Positions 39,101 through 50,046 of a stretch of 64,000 nucleotides of DNA are shown here, one piece after another. The stretch is from Anisakis pegreffii. Taxonomy: Eukaryota > Nematoda > Chromadorea > Rhabditida > Anisakidae. The position numbers were made by a program, and so were the translations under genes. Below the pieces are notes generated by a model. It was given only the letters and a program-made list of their open reading frames with translations. It was not told the DNA's origin and ran no database searches. Every line of letters begins with the position of its first letter. The first letter of the stretch is position 1. The DNA is taken from assembly GCA_035041965.1 (NCBI GenBank), contig JAPYMA010002957.1, positions 62,001-126,000 on the forward strand, given 5' to 3'.

Positions 39101-39280
39101 TGACTAGTAAACGAGGTCCCCGACTGGGACCTCGTTTCCCGACACTTTAGCTCCCCGACTGTTTGGTTTGGGTCCCTAGCTAGTCCCTTCGCTCCTCGAC
39201 TTTTTTGTCTGGGTTTCACTTCCTCCCATGGATAATTTGCTCCTCGGCGGGGAAGTCGAGCTCTCTGCGGATATCCTCCG
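39101..39280. repeat. GC-rich patch related to the 24255-24433 element
   Basis: The patch has iterated CTCCCCGACT-type modules and shares GACTTTTTTG, a following CTCC-rich tract and AATTTGCTCC/AATTTACTCC with the GC-rich element at 24255-24433. No clean inverted ends are seen, so it may be a decayed copy. Confidence 0.35.
39109..39137. repeat. perfect 12-bp stem hairpin
   Basis: AAACGAGGTCCC and GGGACCTCGTTT flank a five-base loop CGACT with no mismatch. It sits at the start of a GC-rich patch. It could be the end of a foldback element; no terminator role applies in this genome. Confidence 0.8.
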
Positions 39281-40159
39281 ACAATTGCGATTTTTTGCAT
39301 GAGGCAATTTTGTGCTGCGGGAATTCTGAACGCTTTGCTTCTGAGACGAAAGTGGCAGTTTCTCCGGAGATCTGTAAATTCATTTAATCGGGCGTAGCAG
39401 TACACGCCGACGTAATTCGGGTTGATCCACTCCCATCAAACTGCAGTCCTTGTTTAGGCTTATATTCACGCGTACGCTCAGACTTGTGTTCAAACTCATA
39501 TGCACGCTTAGGCGTACGGTAGGGGAAAAACATATCCGTATTGTTGCTACATCCGTAATATTCGTACCGGTATGAATTCATGCGCAGCAACAATTATTGA
39601 GCAGATACGTATTTAGCAGCTGTACTTCTGTTGTCAAAACCTTGCTTCACTCGAACCAATTTATATGAGGTTTATGCATCAGCTGCACTTTGAAGCTAAA
39701 ACTACACCGAAGAATAAACCTCAAACAGTGGGCTGAAGATAACACCGCGGGCAACAAATCCAAGTTCCATTTTGATTTGGATAGCTGATGCGCATATCGA
39801 TCACCGAATTATTGCCGTCTCACCTTTTTCCGACTAGCACTTGCTTCGGCTTGGGCACGGACGTTTTTGTTGTTGCTCTCCAGTGGAAGTAAATTTACTT
39901 ACGGCGAAAAATATCCAGTCTAGTGTTTGATGTTCATCCTCTTGTTAAGTTCTAGTGAAAGTTCAATGCCGATGTGCAAACCTACTAGCAATTGATGGTT
40001 TCGGTGGATCGATTCGATCCGCAAAACAATGGCTTTGTCGTAATGTCATCGAATTTCTTGCCATCGTCCCACATCTCGAAGGAAACTCCATTGTATTATG
40101 CGCTTATGCAAAGTCGATCGTGTGTTTAATGCTTACTTCTTATGAGGAAGATTTTCTCT

Positions 40160-40167
40160 GATTTCAG
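40160..40167 (+). promoter_or_regulatory. candidate spliced-leader acceptor of TAF5
   Basis: The sequence TTTTCTCTGATTTCAG ends at 40167, a strong nematode-style 3' splice site 88 bases before the TAF5 ATG with no matching upstream exon. It would give an 88-nt leader. An undetected cis-spliced 5' UTR exon is the alternative. Confidence 0.4.
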
Positions 40168-40255
40168 TTTGAAGATTTTCGTTCCAATATTACCGTTTCT
40201 TGAACCTTCGAAGAAATTACCGGAAATTCATTTGATTCCGGGATCGAGGTGAGCA

Positions 40256-43200
40256 ATGGATGCAGAAATTCTCGAACAACCGTTGAATCCAGATTCTCTG
40301 AAGCAGGTTCTGGCCTTCCTCAATAAAAATGGTCTCACAGTAAGTTGCTTTCGAAGATACTTTTGAATAGTCTCGCTCGAAGTTGACACGATAAACGTGT
40401 CATAATCGGTGGAGATAGTTTTCACTAAATTTCAGCTGAATCCTGCACTGTCAGAACCAATCGTATAAATGCAAGCCATTCACATTTGTTGAATGTGTGA
40501 TTAGACCGAAGAAACCCTACGCTTTAGATGTCAAAAAGCTCGTCTGAATGGAAGCGTTCCGATGAATACCATATCCTCTGCCTGCATTGCAAGAAAAGTT
40601 AGAAATAAATATTGAGAATCGGTACTTCATAAAATCGAAAATGCGGCGAAAAGTGGTGATATTAGGTACATTTATCAAGCGATTCAAATATTAAATCAAA
40701 AATTATCTGTGATCATTCACATCAAAAAACGAAAGTGATGAAATAAACACAAATCGCAACAAATTGGTTGCAAAATGGATGACCTCTCTGAGAATTCACT
40801 CAACTCTGAATTATTGTTCTGTGCTTACCAGCATTGCATCATCTCCTCATACAGCGCAAATGTCACAAGCGACTGTTGCGCCCTGATTGCACAAAGTAAC
40901 ATTTTTCGAAAATGTGTTTTTTTGTCCATTTGACACTTCATTTCATCACGCTAAAGATCCAAAGGAAATAAAACTGCAGTAGATCGTCTAACATAGTTGT
41001 GAAGAGCAGAAAACATATACAGTCCTCCGAAAAAATGGACTCTCGCCGGAATAATCCATTTGAATAAAAGCGCACGAACTTAGGCAACAACCCAATATTT
41101 CAACAGTATAATCACGCATCAAATATTTTTATTCCTTCCGCTTCCTCTTCCGGATGTCGTCTCGGCGGTATTGGTTGAAGAATAAAATTCTAAATATCCG
41201 GAGTGGACAGCATCATTGCAGAAATCCTCGAAGTATCAAAGGAGGTGATTTCTCAAGAACTGTTTCAACTTTTACTCTGGTATATAGTTTAAAAAATGCC
41301 GAAGAACCGTGCTATCACGTTATTATTATGATCTCGCAAGAAAGGTGATACCGCAAAATGTGAAAATCACAGCGACGTTAACCTCATAAACATCATCCGA
41401 AAAAAATTCACACGAATGCTATTGCGAAAATTCAACGAAGAACGAAATGAACGAACTCAGACAGATCAAACCGATCTTATTTCACCAAAAGAATGCATCG
41501 AGCAAGTACAATTCTCATTGAAAAGAAGATCAGAACGCCGCTCAAAACGCCGATAACCTACAAGACTTTGTTCCATAGACTTCAAAGCAACGTTTGATTA
41601 TACTTACTGAAGATATGTCTGGAAAATTAAATGCAGCTATTGTAAATATTATTGATGGCATTCGAACGAAGTTTCGCGAACACGCATTTTAAGATTTCGA
41701 AATTGGACATTCAAATCGAAGTTCAAAATTTCTTGACTTTTCTTGACAACCGAATCCTTTTTAAAATTCTGAAATATGGTTATCTGACTGAATTTCAAAA
41801 TTGTTCGTTTGGAATTCAATCGAACGGCTCCGATGATTACCGAAAATCTGAGAAATGTTCAGACCGGAAATTTGATTGGAATTCGACCGGACTTCGATCG
41901 TTCACCATCACCAGTAAGTATGTGCAGAAAAAATCCAGAATGAGCCGACAAACTTCAGCTCGTTTCGAAATGATATCAACTGTGAATCAGGATTGCTCAC
42001 TGTCACCAACACGCTTTAAATTGTGTTACGAATAAATCCTCTGATGATCAGAAGTTGTATGCATCATTCGCACAACCCAGCTGTCAGAGTTAGAATTATG
42101 CAAGTAGTAACAATCAATTCTTGCGATGAAGCACAAGCACTGATATCACGAATCGAAAATACAACACCGCAGAATGCTTCAATTGTCCACGAAAATAATC
42201 TTCTCGACTTCAACCGATAATAATGATGTACCAGTGGTGCTGAATAATAACTGAAGATACAACATCGAATCAAACGTTGAATTCAGAAACAACATCGAAT
42301 CAATATCTTCCAGAACATCACTGGCACGTTCACTCGTCTCGCATTGGAATTAATCATCATAATGATCGAATGAAATAACACTTTAAAAAATTGAAATTTA
42401 TGAGACGTATTGCGTTCCACTCTGTTTTTTGGTTATGAAAACTGCAGCTTAAGAGAAGGAGAAAAATGACTTCCGAAATATTTGATCAGCGTTGCGGAAA
42501 GATCCATTTCAAAAACAAACTGAATGAGTTTATAAATAGTATAAAAATCAGAGAGGTGTGTAAGATAGAAAAACCAAGGAAAATGCTTAGTGAACGACGC
42601 TTATGTTGGCTGAATTGCGCAATCCGTCATCGCCTGAACATCCTATCGTAACAATCACGGCATATGTCGCCTTAAAGGGTTGGAAACAACGTCAATGACG
42701 ACAGATAAGCATTGAGTTTGACACACTAAAGAATGACACATCGAAAGTCGCTGGTCCAGCTTTGAATGTGTGCAACTCAAAGTGGATATATTTTATTGAA
42801 GATATCTCAAAGCCGGTTTGATTGATGCCCAGTAAACACTGGACATAGTCACAGTATGTTTATATAAGCCATTCGTCCAGTTTCGGATGTTTTGAGTGCA
42901 GTTTTGCAAATACCTGTCAAAGCACTCATTAGAATCCATTTTGTCACTCGCCACAAACTCTTGAGTGCTATCCAATTATACCAAGGGATCGTATGGCTTT
43001 AAACGAGCCGCATTTAGTTTTTTTGAAGATAGGAAGTTCTGTTGAGAATGCTTGGTTATCGATTTATCTTTTTGTTTTTCCGTCAACGGAAATAGCGATT
43101 TTTGGAGACAAATTCACAAATTGTAATCAAATTGAGGAAGCCGAAGAGGCGCTGAAGAGGGAAGCATCAGCGGTGTTGCGTCTCTCAAAGGAACCGCTGG

Positions 43201-46200
43201 GTGGTACGGACGTTAACAAGTAAATTTTCACCAATTCACATTTTTCATGTTTTTTCCAAGTTCTGTGAGGGTCCTTCAAATGCTTATGGTAGTCTTTTTC
43301 GACTCGAGCAAGGTTGCCCACCATTTGGCGAGAATGATGTAGGGATGGGGCGATTCTGAGGACTAGACTTGAAACTGTTCGCGATGATATCTTCTGCGTA
43401 CTAAAAACGGTTATCAAATGTAAATGCGGTTGAAAGGAGCGGGGCAATTGAGCAGCTACCTGAGCGCGGTCGGACGATTCGCTGAAAAAAGTTAAGAAGC
43501 ATTGATTGTGAGTTACGACTATGCAAATAACGATAGTTGCACAAGTAAAAAGAAGAAAGTATTGATGTAATTATTGTTATATTGGCCATAAGAAGTGGTA
43601 CTGATAACAACGAAGATGAACGAGGAAACGAATGAATTTCAGCGATGCTGTGATGCGTGAATATGGATCATTGCTGTCCCATGTCGATGCTTCGTTCGAT
43701 AACTTTCGTGCAGAATTATCCTCGTTACTATTTCCGGTATTCGCACATCTCTATATACAACTCATTTTTGAAGGGCATTCTACAGTTGGTAAGTTCAATT
43801 GGCGCTATCAGCTGCTGCCTTCATTGATTCTTCTGAACAAAGGTGGTGCTTTATGTGCCATTTTATGAGGTGCAGATGCAGCATGGAAAAATAAGTAGAA
43901 CATTTTTTACGTCGCATTAGCACTTCATAAATTTGAATTAAATATGGGGCTGGCTGTTTTTGGGGTAAGGACTTCGATTGTAAATGGCTAAAGATTATGA
44001 TTTGTCGATGACAAATTGAAGTTTTAACACGGAGGATTGAATTGAATTTGTGGATAGCTCGTTTTATGGAAGTGAATTGGTTTATTGGTTTTATTCGTTT
44101 GTTAGTTTGATTTGGCTTATTATTTTCTTTATGAATTTCGTTAAACAGCCAGAATGTTCGGTGAGAAATATGCGCGCAGTGTACCGTCAATGTACGAAGA
44201 GCCGACTCGTTCACTGTTGAGAATATCAACGCATAGTCAAGCAGTCACCCATCCGACCGTTCACGCATTGACGTTAGTCTTATTCATGAGCAGTTCCTTT
44301 TGCATCAGATTAATCTTGAGTTATAAGTTTGAGGTGATTTTCAAGTAGTGTTGGTAATGACATTAATCAGAGTTATTAAAATTATTTTAGTTATCGTCAC
44401 TATCATCAGAAACATTTGTGTTGATTTCAACATTTATTTACATATTTATGTGAACACTCACTAACAGATGAATGTCTCAAAATAATCTCATTGTCACTAA
44501 AGGAACGAATGCAATAATAGCATCAAGCTGGCTCTTGACGGATTATATTTACATGCAGAATTCGATGGGGAAAAGAGTAGAGATTAACGATAGTGTGGCT
44601 GCGGGAAGGTTAATTTGGTAATGTGCGGTATTTCAGCAAGAATCAGTTCGTGGTTCGTATGTCCAAATCGGCAATAAAACAACTCGAACCGCTGTTGGCA
44701 CGCAATCCAACGATCAAAGAGATTATTCATGACCATATAGTCATTGAACGTAAATGTTGAATTCGATTGATTGTGTAAAATTATTAGATTATTTAATCTG
44801 GAAAACGGATGGAATTATTTTTTGTGCGAATTGAGATGAGATGCATTGATTAGTTGATTGTTGGATTAAACGAATGAACGAATCAATGTTTCAAGAGTTG
44901 TTTCAATTCAGCACTTGATGCAACTCGAACAAAAGCAGCTGTTGAGGCAAGTCTCGGTGGGATTCTTGGCCAAATCAGTAAGCAAGGTATTCGATCATTT
45001 TATTGGTCATATTTGTTTGTTTCGAATTCTTTGTTAATTTTGGTTGGGAGAAATTTATTTTTGATTTAGCTACGTTTTCTCGTCGAACAGGCTGAAGGAA
45101 CGAATAGTTTTGCAGATTTTGAGGTAGAAGTTGGAAGCAAAATTGAAAAGTAACTGGAATTGTATTTGTGACGAAATTTTATGTTGGATGAGTTTTCATA
45201 TTGTTTGGATATTGACGAGAATGAGTGTAAAGAATGGTATATTGAATAGGAATAAGAAATGAAGGGTAAATTTTTTTGCGGTGGAGCATTCGAAAAATTA
45301 GCATTAATGTGATTATTTTTGATCGCTGCGAACGCTTAGAAATTTTCAATGTTACAGATCGTAAACACAAAATGTATTATGGAACGGTAAAAGAGGATTT
45401 TTCGAGTCAATTGGGTGTTGACAAGAAACGTTTGAAAGGTAAGGATCGTGCTGACAGTAAGAAAAAGGATGCGAATGGACCTGCACCGGATCGTATTCCT
45501 CTGCCGACAATGTGAGTTGCATTCTGACTGCAGAGCACCTTGTGAACGTTTCGTTATCAATCTAAATCGAATAAATTTTGATTTTAACATATTGCGTTAT
45601 CACAGTTGGAGACACGCTACTCGTTTGCTTTTAGTAAATCAGATGTGTTGATAGTACAGCCAGAGGCATGAAGTAGTACTTATGTTGATGTGAATATGAA
45701 ATTGAATCGAAAACGACGAATGACTCGAACTGATGTTTTAAGATGTGAACGTCGTTCTTATCTAAACAAAGAATCGTCGAAAAAGGTTGGCATCTCAGCT
45801 GAATCTCCGCCATCGGTGTGTTTGTATACGGCTTTGAATGCGAGCGGTGGTCTGACAGCGGCCGATTTCGCCGATGATGGTTCTTGTTTAGCGTTGGGAT
45901 ATGGCAATTCGGTTGTTCAGGTGCCGTTCGTTCTGGTATCCTTATTATTATTAATCTGTTGTAATTGTTGCAACTAGTGCTATTGTTATCGTGTTTATTT
46001 GTCGAAATTTTGTAGTTGTTATCACTGAATGAGGAAAAGCTGTGTCCGCTGAAAAAAATAGAGCAGTTGGAAGCACTCGAGGTGGATTCTGATGATATCT
46101 TCGATCATATCTATGATGAATCGCAAGGCTCAACACAGCTCAGCTTCCAGGTCTGTACAGTGAATATTTCCATAATTTATTTTGGACACATAATCTTATT

Positions 46201-48122
46201 GCTCAATTGAATATTGCTTATTGCTGCGTCGATCGCATTGATTCGTTAATGTTATGTGCATATTGTATGTGATCACAGATTGTTGTTCTTATAGGGTCAT
46301 ACAGGGCCAGTGTATTCGGTGAGTTTAGCACAGGATAAACGCTTGCTTCTTTCGTCGTCATCAGATGCGACAGTGCGTCTTTGGAATATTGCAACACGAA
46401 GTAATGTGGTTGTCTACCGACAGACTGTTCCGATATGGCAAGTAGGTGCTTTGTATGGCAATACTGTTGGTGCTATTGATTCAGATATAAAGTTTAGTCG
46501 CAATTGCCGAAACGATTCAAAGATTGATCATCATTATTAATTCGTTGTATCCATTTGCGTTCATTATTTGCATTCTTAACTTTGGTTTGTTTCTCGTGAA
46601 TGAAATTAATATGAACGAGTTGATTATTTGGCTGATTTTTATGATTGATAGCAGTGGTTCAGATGATGGCAATAACTGTAATAGTAATGATAATGATAAT
46701 GACAGTAATCATAATAATTATAATAACCGTAATAAAAATAAGGATAATGACAATAATAAAAATAAGAATAATGACAATAATAAAAATAATGACAATAATG
46801 ATAATGAAAAAGAGAATAATGGCAATAAGAATAATTGTCAGGCGCAGTTTTGCTCTCGATCGTATTACTTTGCAACAGCGAGCAGTGACGGTACAGCAGC
46901 CGTGTGGACAACTGACCGTCTGCAGCCAGTTCGTATCTTCGCAGATGCCTTCTCGGATGTGTCCTGTATCGACTTCCATCCGAACTGCAACTATGTGATC
47001 GGTGGCAGTGATGATCGTTATGTACGTGTTTGGGATATGTTATCGGGCAGTTGTGTGCGCACCTTCTCGTCGCATAAAGCACCCATCAGAGCTGTGAAGG
47101 TTCGTTGAGAATTACTTGTTCAGGTGTTTGTTTGTATCTTTTTGGTTGTTGTATCGAGATGGGTGGCTTTAAAAGTGTTTTTTTTTGCACGTTAAATCGA
47201 TGATGTTTTTGTGAAATGGTACGCGAATCATTGCTGGACCGTATTTGTGAAGGTTAGCTGTAATTGGTAGTCCTACTGATTTAATTCACATGATCGACTG
47301 GAAATTTGTTTCTGTTCCAGCTAGCAATCATTTCATAATGTTTCTCATCAAGAATGTCCTAAAATAGAAAGCGTCTGTGAAGTATTCGTTTCATTAGTTT
47401 TTTGGTAACAACCGGAAAATTACAGATTGGATGAGATCGTGGCTGTTTGTTTGAAAATTATGAATACTGCAAAATTCGTTTGAACTTGCAAAAACCCTAC
47501 TTGCGAAAATTCGTTTGAAACAGTGATTATTGATCATCAGGTGGTTACGGATCGAAAGTTGAGGTGATAGTTGAAGGGAAGTGATGAGTAGATGAATGTG
47601 TAAGTTAAGGTATCTCCGTGTGGTCGTTATTTGGCCTCAATGAGTGCAGAAGGGTCGTTGGTGATTTGGGATATGGGAATGCAGAAGGCGTTATGCTCAC
47701 AAGAAGTACCGCCTTGTCCGTTCATGAGCACATTGGCATTCTCTCGTGATGGTTCAGCACTGGCATTCGCTCAATCCGACTGTGCGTTGTCGTTCTATTC
47801 AGTGGATTCGCTCACAAGCCATGCGAACCCTCAAGAGCATTCCTCAAACGATCCCAAGTATGTGAACTACATTCAATTGCATGCTTTGTATAATAATTAT
47901 TCAACATCTGTCTTACACTATTATCTAGTTCAGTTAGAAACTTTCGATATCATTGAATCGAAATGACAATTTTGAATGGCCGTGAAGGAATGAATTGTTG
48001 TGTTGAGGATCAACCCGAATGGCTTCCATATGTTCACGTATGCAACCAAACAAACTCCAATTGTTGGATTGCATTTCTTACGACGTAATTTGCTGCTGGC
48101 AGTTGGAGCATACGGACAGTAG
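40256..48122 (+). CDS. taf-5: TFIID subunit TAF5 (LisH, NTD2, WD40)
   Basis: TAF5 is a scaffold of the general transcription factor TFIID. Thirteen exons chain in phase: 40256-40339, 43128-43219, 43643-43788, 44149-44272, 44637-44749, 44912-44986, 45358-45511, 45674-45920, 46016-46150, 46295-46441, 46842-47099, 47610-47857, 48008-48122, giving ~645 residues. The LisH motif spans the first intron (VLAFLNKNGLT / EAEEALKREA). The NTD2 domain includes FRAELSSLLFPVFAHLYIQL. The WD40 part starts at PPSVCLYTALNASGGLTAADF and includes GHTGPVYSVS, DATVRLWNI and SDDRYVRVWDMLSGSC, and ends TPIVGLHFLRRNLLLAVGAYGQ, as in human TAF5. The last WD blade lacks the usual GH and WD. The exon starting at 45674 is the least certain boundary (45677 also keeps frame). 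Acceptors at 43128, 47610 and 48008 are GAG or AAG. Confidence 0.93.
40340..43127 (+). other. TAF5 intron 1 (2.8 kb)
   Basis: The intron splits the LisH motif exactly between its two helices, at phase 0. It contains direct-repeat copy B (40556-40639) and a degenerate GGCATC-type sequence near 41654. No nested gene is supported; the open frames inside have no recognisable pattern. Confidence 0.6.
40556..40639. repeat. 84-bp direct repeat, copy B
   Basis: Same-orientation copy of 38921-39004, with scattered substitutions. It lies in TAF5 intron 1, 216 bases after the first exon. The pair may be two insertions of one dispersed repeat or the ends of a larger element that captured the TAF5 promoter and first exon. 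Confidence 0.75.
46645..46835. repeat. AAT/GATAAT low-complexity tract in TAF5 intron
   Basis: A purine-rich tract of AATAAT, GACAAT and AAAAAT units sits directly before the 46842 exon. It keeps an open frame of N, D and K codons in the same frame as the exon, so an automatic caller may wrongly extend the exon leftwards. The WD40 alignment requires splicing from 46441 to 46842. Confidence 0.75.
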
Positions 48123-50046
48123 AATCTAGCTGGATTACGGGTAGATGCTACGTGGAGGATAAGTTACCTGCTGATTAGAACTTAGCGATAGATTGTGTGC
48201 ATTGAAATTCGCATATTTAATAACGTTACAACGATTTTATGCGCTCGATTCAGACTGATTGCAGTGAATTGCACTGCTCATCTGAAATGTGCGATATTTA
48301 TGAAGTTCAACTGCACATTCAATTTTTTGTTCCAGTACTTTTCATCTGACATTTATTTTCTTTTTATTATTGTTATTACTAGTGTTCTTATCATTATTAT
48401 TATAATTATTATTATTATTGTTATTATTATTGTTATTATTATTATTATTATTATTGTTATTGTTGTTGTTAATGTTTTATCCTTTAATTTCACTGTTACT
48501 TCATAAATGATGATTGTTTAGATGAGAGTCATTCACTGTGGTGATTCCATTCCCTTTGATATTTTATTTGTTTGGTAATTGAGTATAATATTTGCTTGAA
48601 TAATTTGCTTGAATCTGATGAACAGTTTATTGATGTTCGTGATAGGGATATTGCCTCTGTATTCGCAGCTAACACTTCAATTGTCTAAGATTCCTAAGAA
48701 CTGATTTGTTTTTATCTTTTTCTGGCTGTGATGAATATCGGTTAGGCCTGAACTGTATCAGAGATGTGCCCATTATTCATCTGATTCATCGGTAGCTAGG
48801 TTGGCACGGAGACGGATTTCTGTCTCCCCGTCCTCACGGACACGACGCAGTCCTCGTGCTAAGGTACGCATTCTGTAGGTATGTAAATATGTTTTGCTGT
48901 ACAAATATTTCAGTTATCTTTTAATGCTTAAATTACGGCATACGAATGATTTGAAGAGTTGATTCATATTGTTCTCAGTATTATTACTGTTGTAAGTGTT
49001 TATCTTATCTTTGAAGGTCGATCGATTGGCGCTGATTTGTGTATATATTATATGAAGAGTGAATGTATTGTTTGATGTTTGTTTGATGATAACGAAATAA
49101 ACCAATTCACTTCTCCGATTACTTTCATGCACCAGCTGTTTGTGGTTTCAAATCCACTCGAGTTCGTATCACATGCATATAAACAAAAATTTCACTGATA
49201 GTGTTGTGGTTTAAGACTTCAAGAAATGAGAATTTTGAGAGAAGTTAGAGATGAAACTGAAGAAGTTCATCGGAAAACTTGCCTGTCATTTATATATTCA
49301 GTCAGCAATTACAACTGGTTATGAATTTATGCCTAATTGTCATTACCAATATCAAATTCTTCCTTCCTTAACGTCATTTTTTGCATGCAGCAAGCGATAC
49401 GTTGTTGCTTTAGTGCTATAAACGTGTATTGTAGAGTAACTCGTCCGTATTGTACAAATGACTTGCAAGGAAAAAAGCTCAAAATAATCCCAACAATGTA
49501 CTCCGATTGATTATTAGAGTGTGATAAATTAATTCTCAAATGGGATTTGATTTTTCAAGGAATGAGTTGGGCATTTGAGCGTAGTCAATGTACTGTTGTC
49601 ATACGTTTGAGTTGTGTTCAAGTGTAATGACTGATAAAAGCGATCGACAGAAATTCGAATCTGATGGTTGATAAGCGTTCAATGTGTGGAATTTCAGGTG
49701 ATTTTTTTTTGTGAATTGTTGCAAAATCAACACCCATCGGGGTTCTAACGAGTTGTTTTCGCTGTGGAGTCGAACCACGAGGAAGATGTCGAGTTTCGCC
49801 GAGGGACTGACCAGTCCCGAGGTAGAAATTGCGGAGGGGGGCGCGATCGGAGTGGATAACAAAGCGTTCGTTCGTTGAATCTTGTTTCCATTAGTTCTTT
49901 CGAAAATTTTTTCTGTCATTTCTCGGTGTTTCGAAACGTATAACAAGTATGGTGTTGAAAAAAATGTATAAGTTTTTCGAGCCGAAAATTTCCAAAAATG
50001 GTATTTTGCTTCATCGAAAAATTCTGAAAAACAAGCGGCGATTTTC
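48123..50046. other. intergenic region between TAF5 and AP-3 beta
   Basis: No exon chain is seen. It holds an ATT/GTT triplet-rich tract (about 48360-48475), a small GC-rich inverted-repeat structure (48801-48862) and, at 49786-49878, a short open frame starting MSSFAEGLTSPE. That frame precedes AP-3 beta but cannot be spliced in phase to its first recognised exon by any donor I can find. Confidence 0.5.
48801..48862. repeat. small GC-rich inverted-repeat structure
   Basis: The left end TTGGCACGGAGAC and the right end, reverse-complemented, TTAGCACGAGGAC are alike. An inner hairpin GGAGAC...GTCTCC sits between them. The composition is GC-rich against AT-rich surroundings. It could be a tiny foldback element or a structured transcript; nothing further can be said. 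Confidence 0.4.

Larger units (their letters stand above)
33571..40255. other. gene-poor region with repeats between two divergent genes
   Basis: This 6.7-kb stretch separates the minus-strand gene start from the TAF5 start and must include both promoters. I see no exon chain on either strand; open frames here are short and AT-rich. It contains a TA microsatellite (33996-34087), a hAT-like element (34246-34454), a GGCATC-ended element (35607-35770), a hairpin (39109-39137) in a GC-rich patch, and one half of a direct repeat (38921-39004). Confidence 0.5.

Noticed and set aside
46524..46841. N/D/K-rich N-terminal extension of the TAF5 exon at 46842
   Set aside because: It is a low-complexity intronic tract that happens to share frame. 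The WD40 alignment joins VPIWQ (ending 46441) directly to AQFCSRSYYF (46842).
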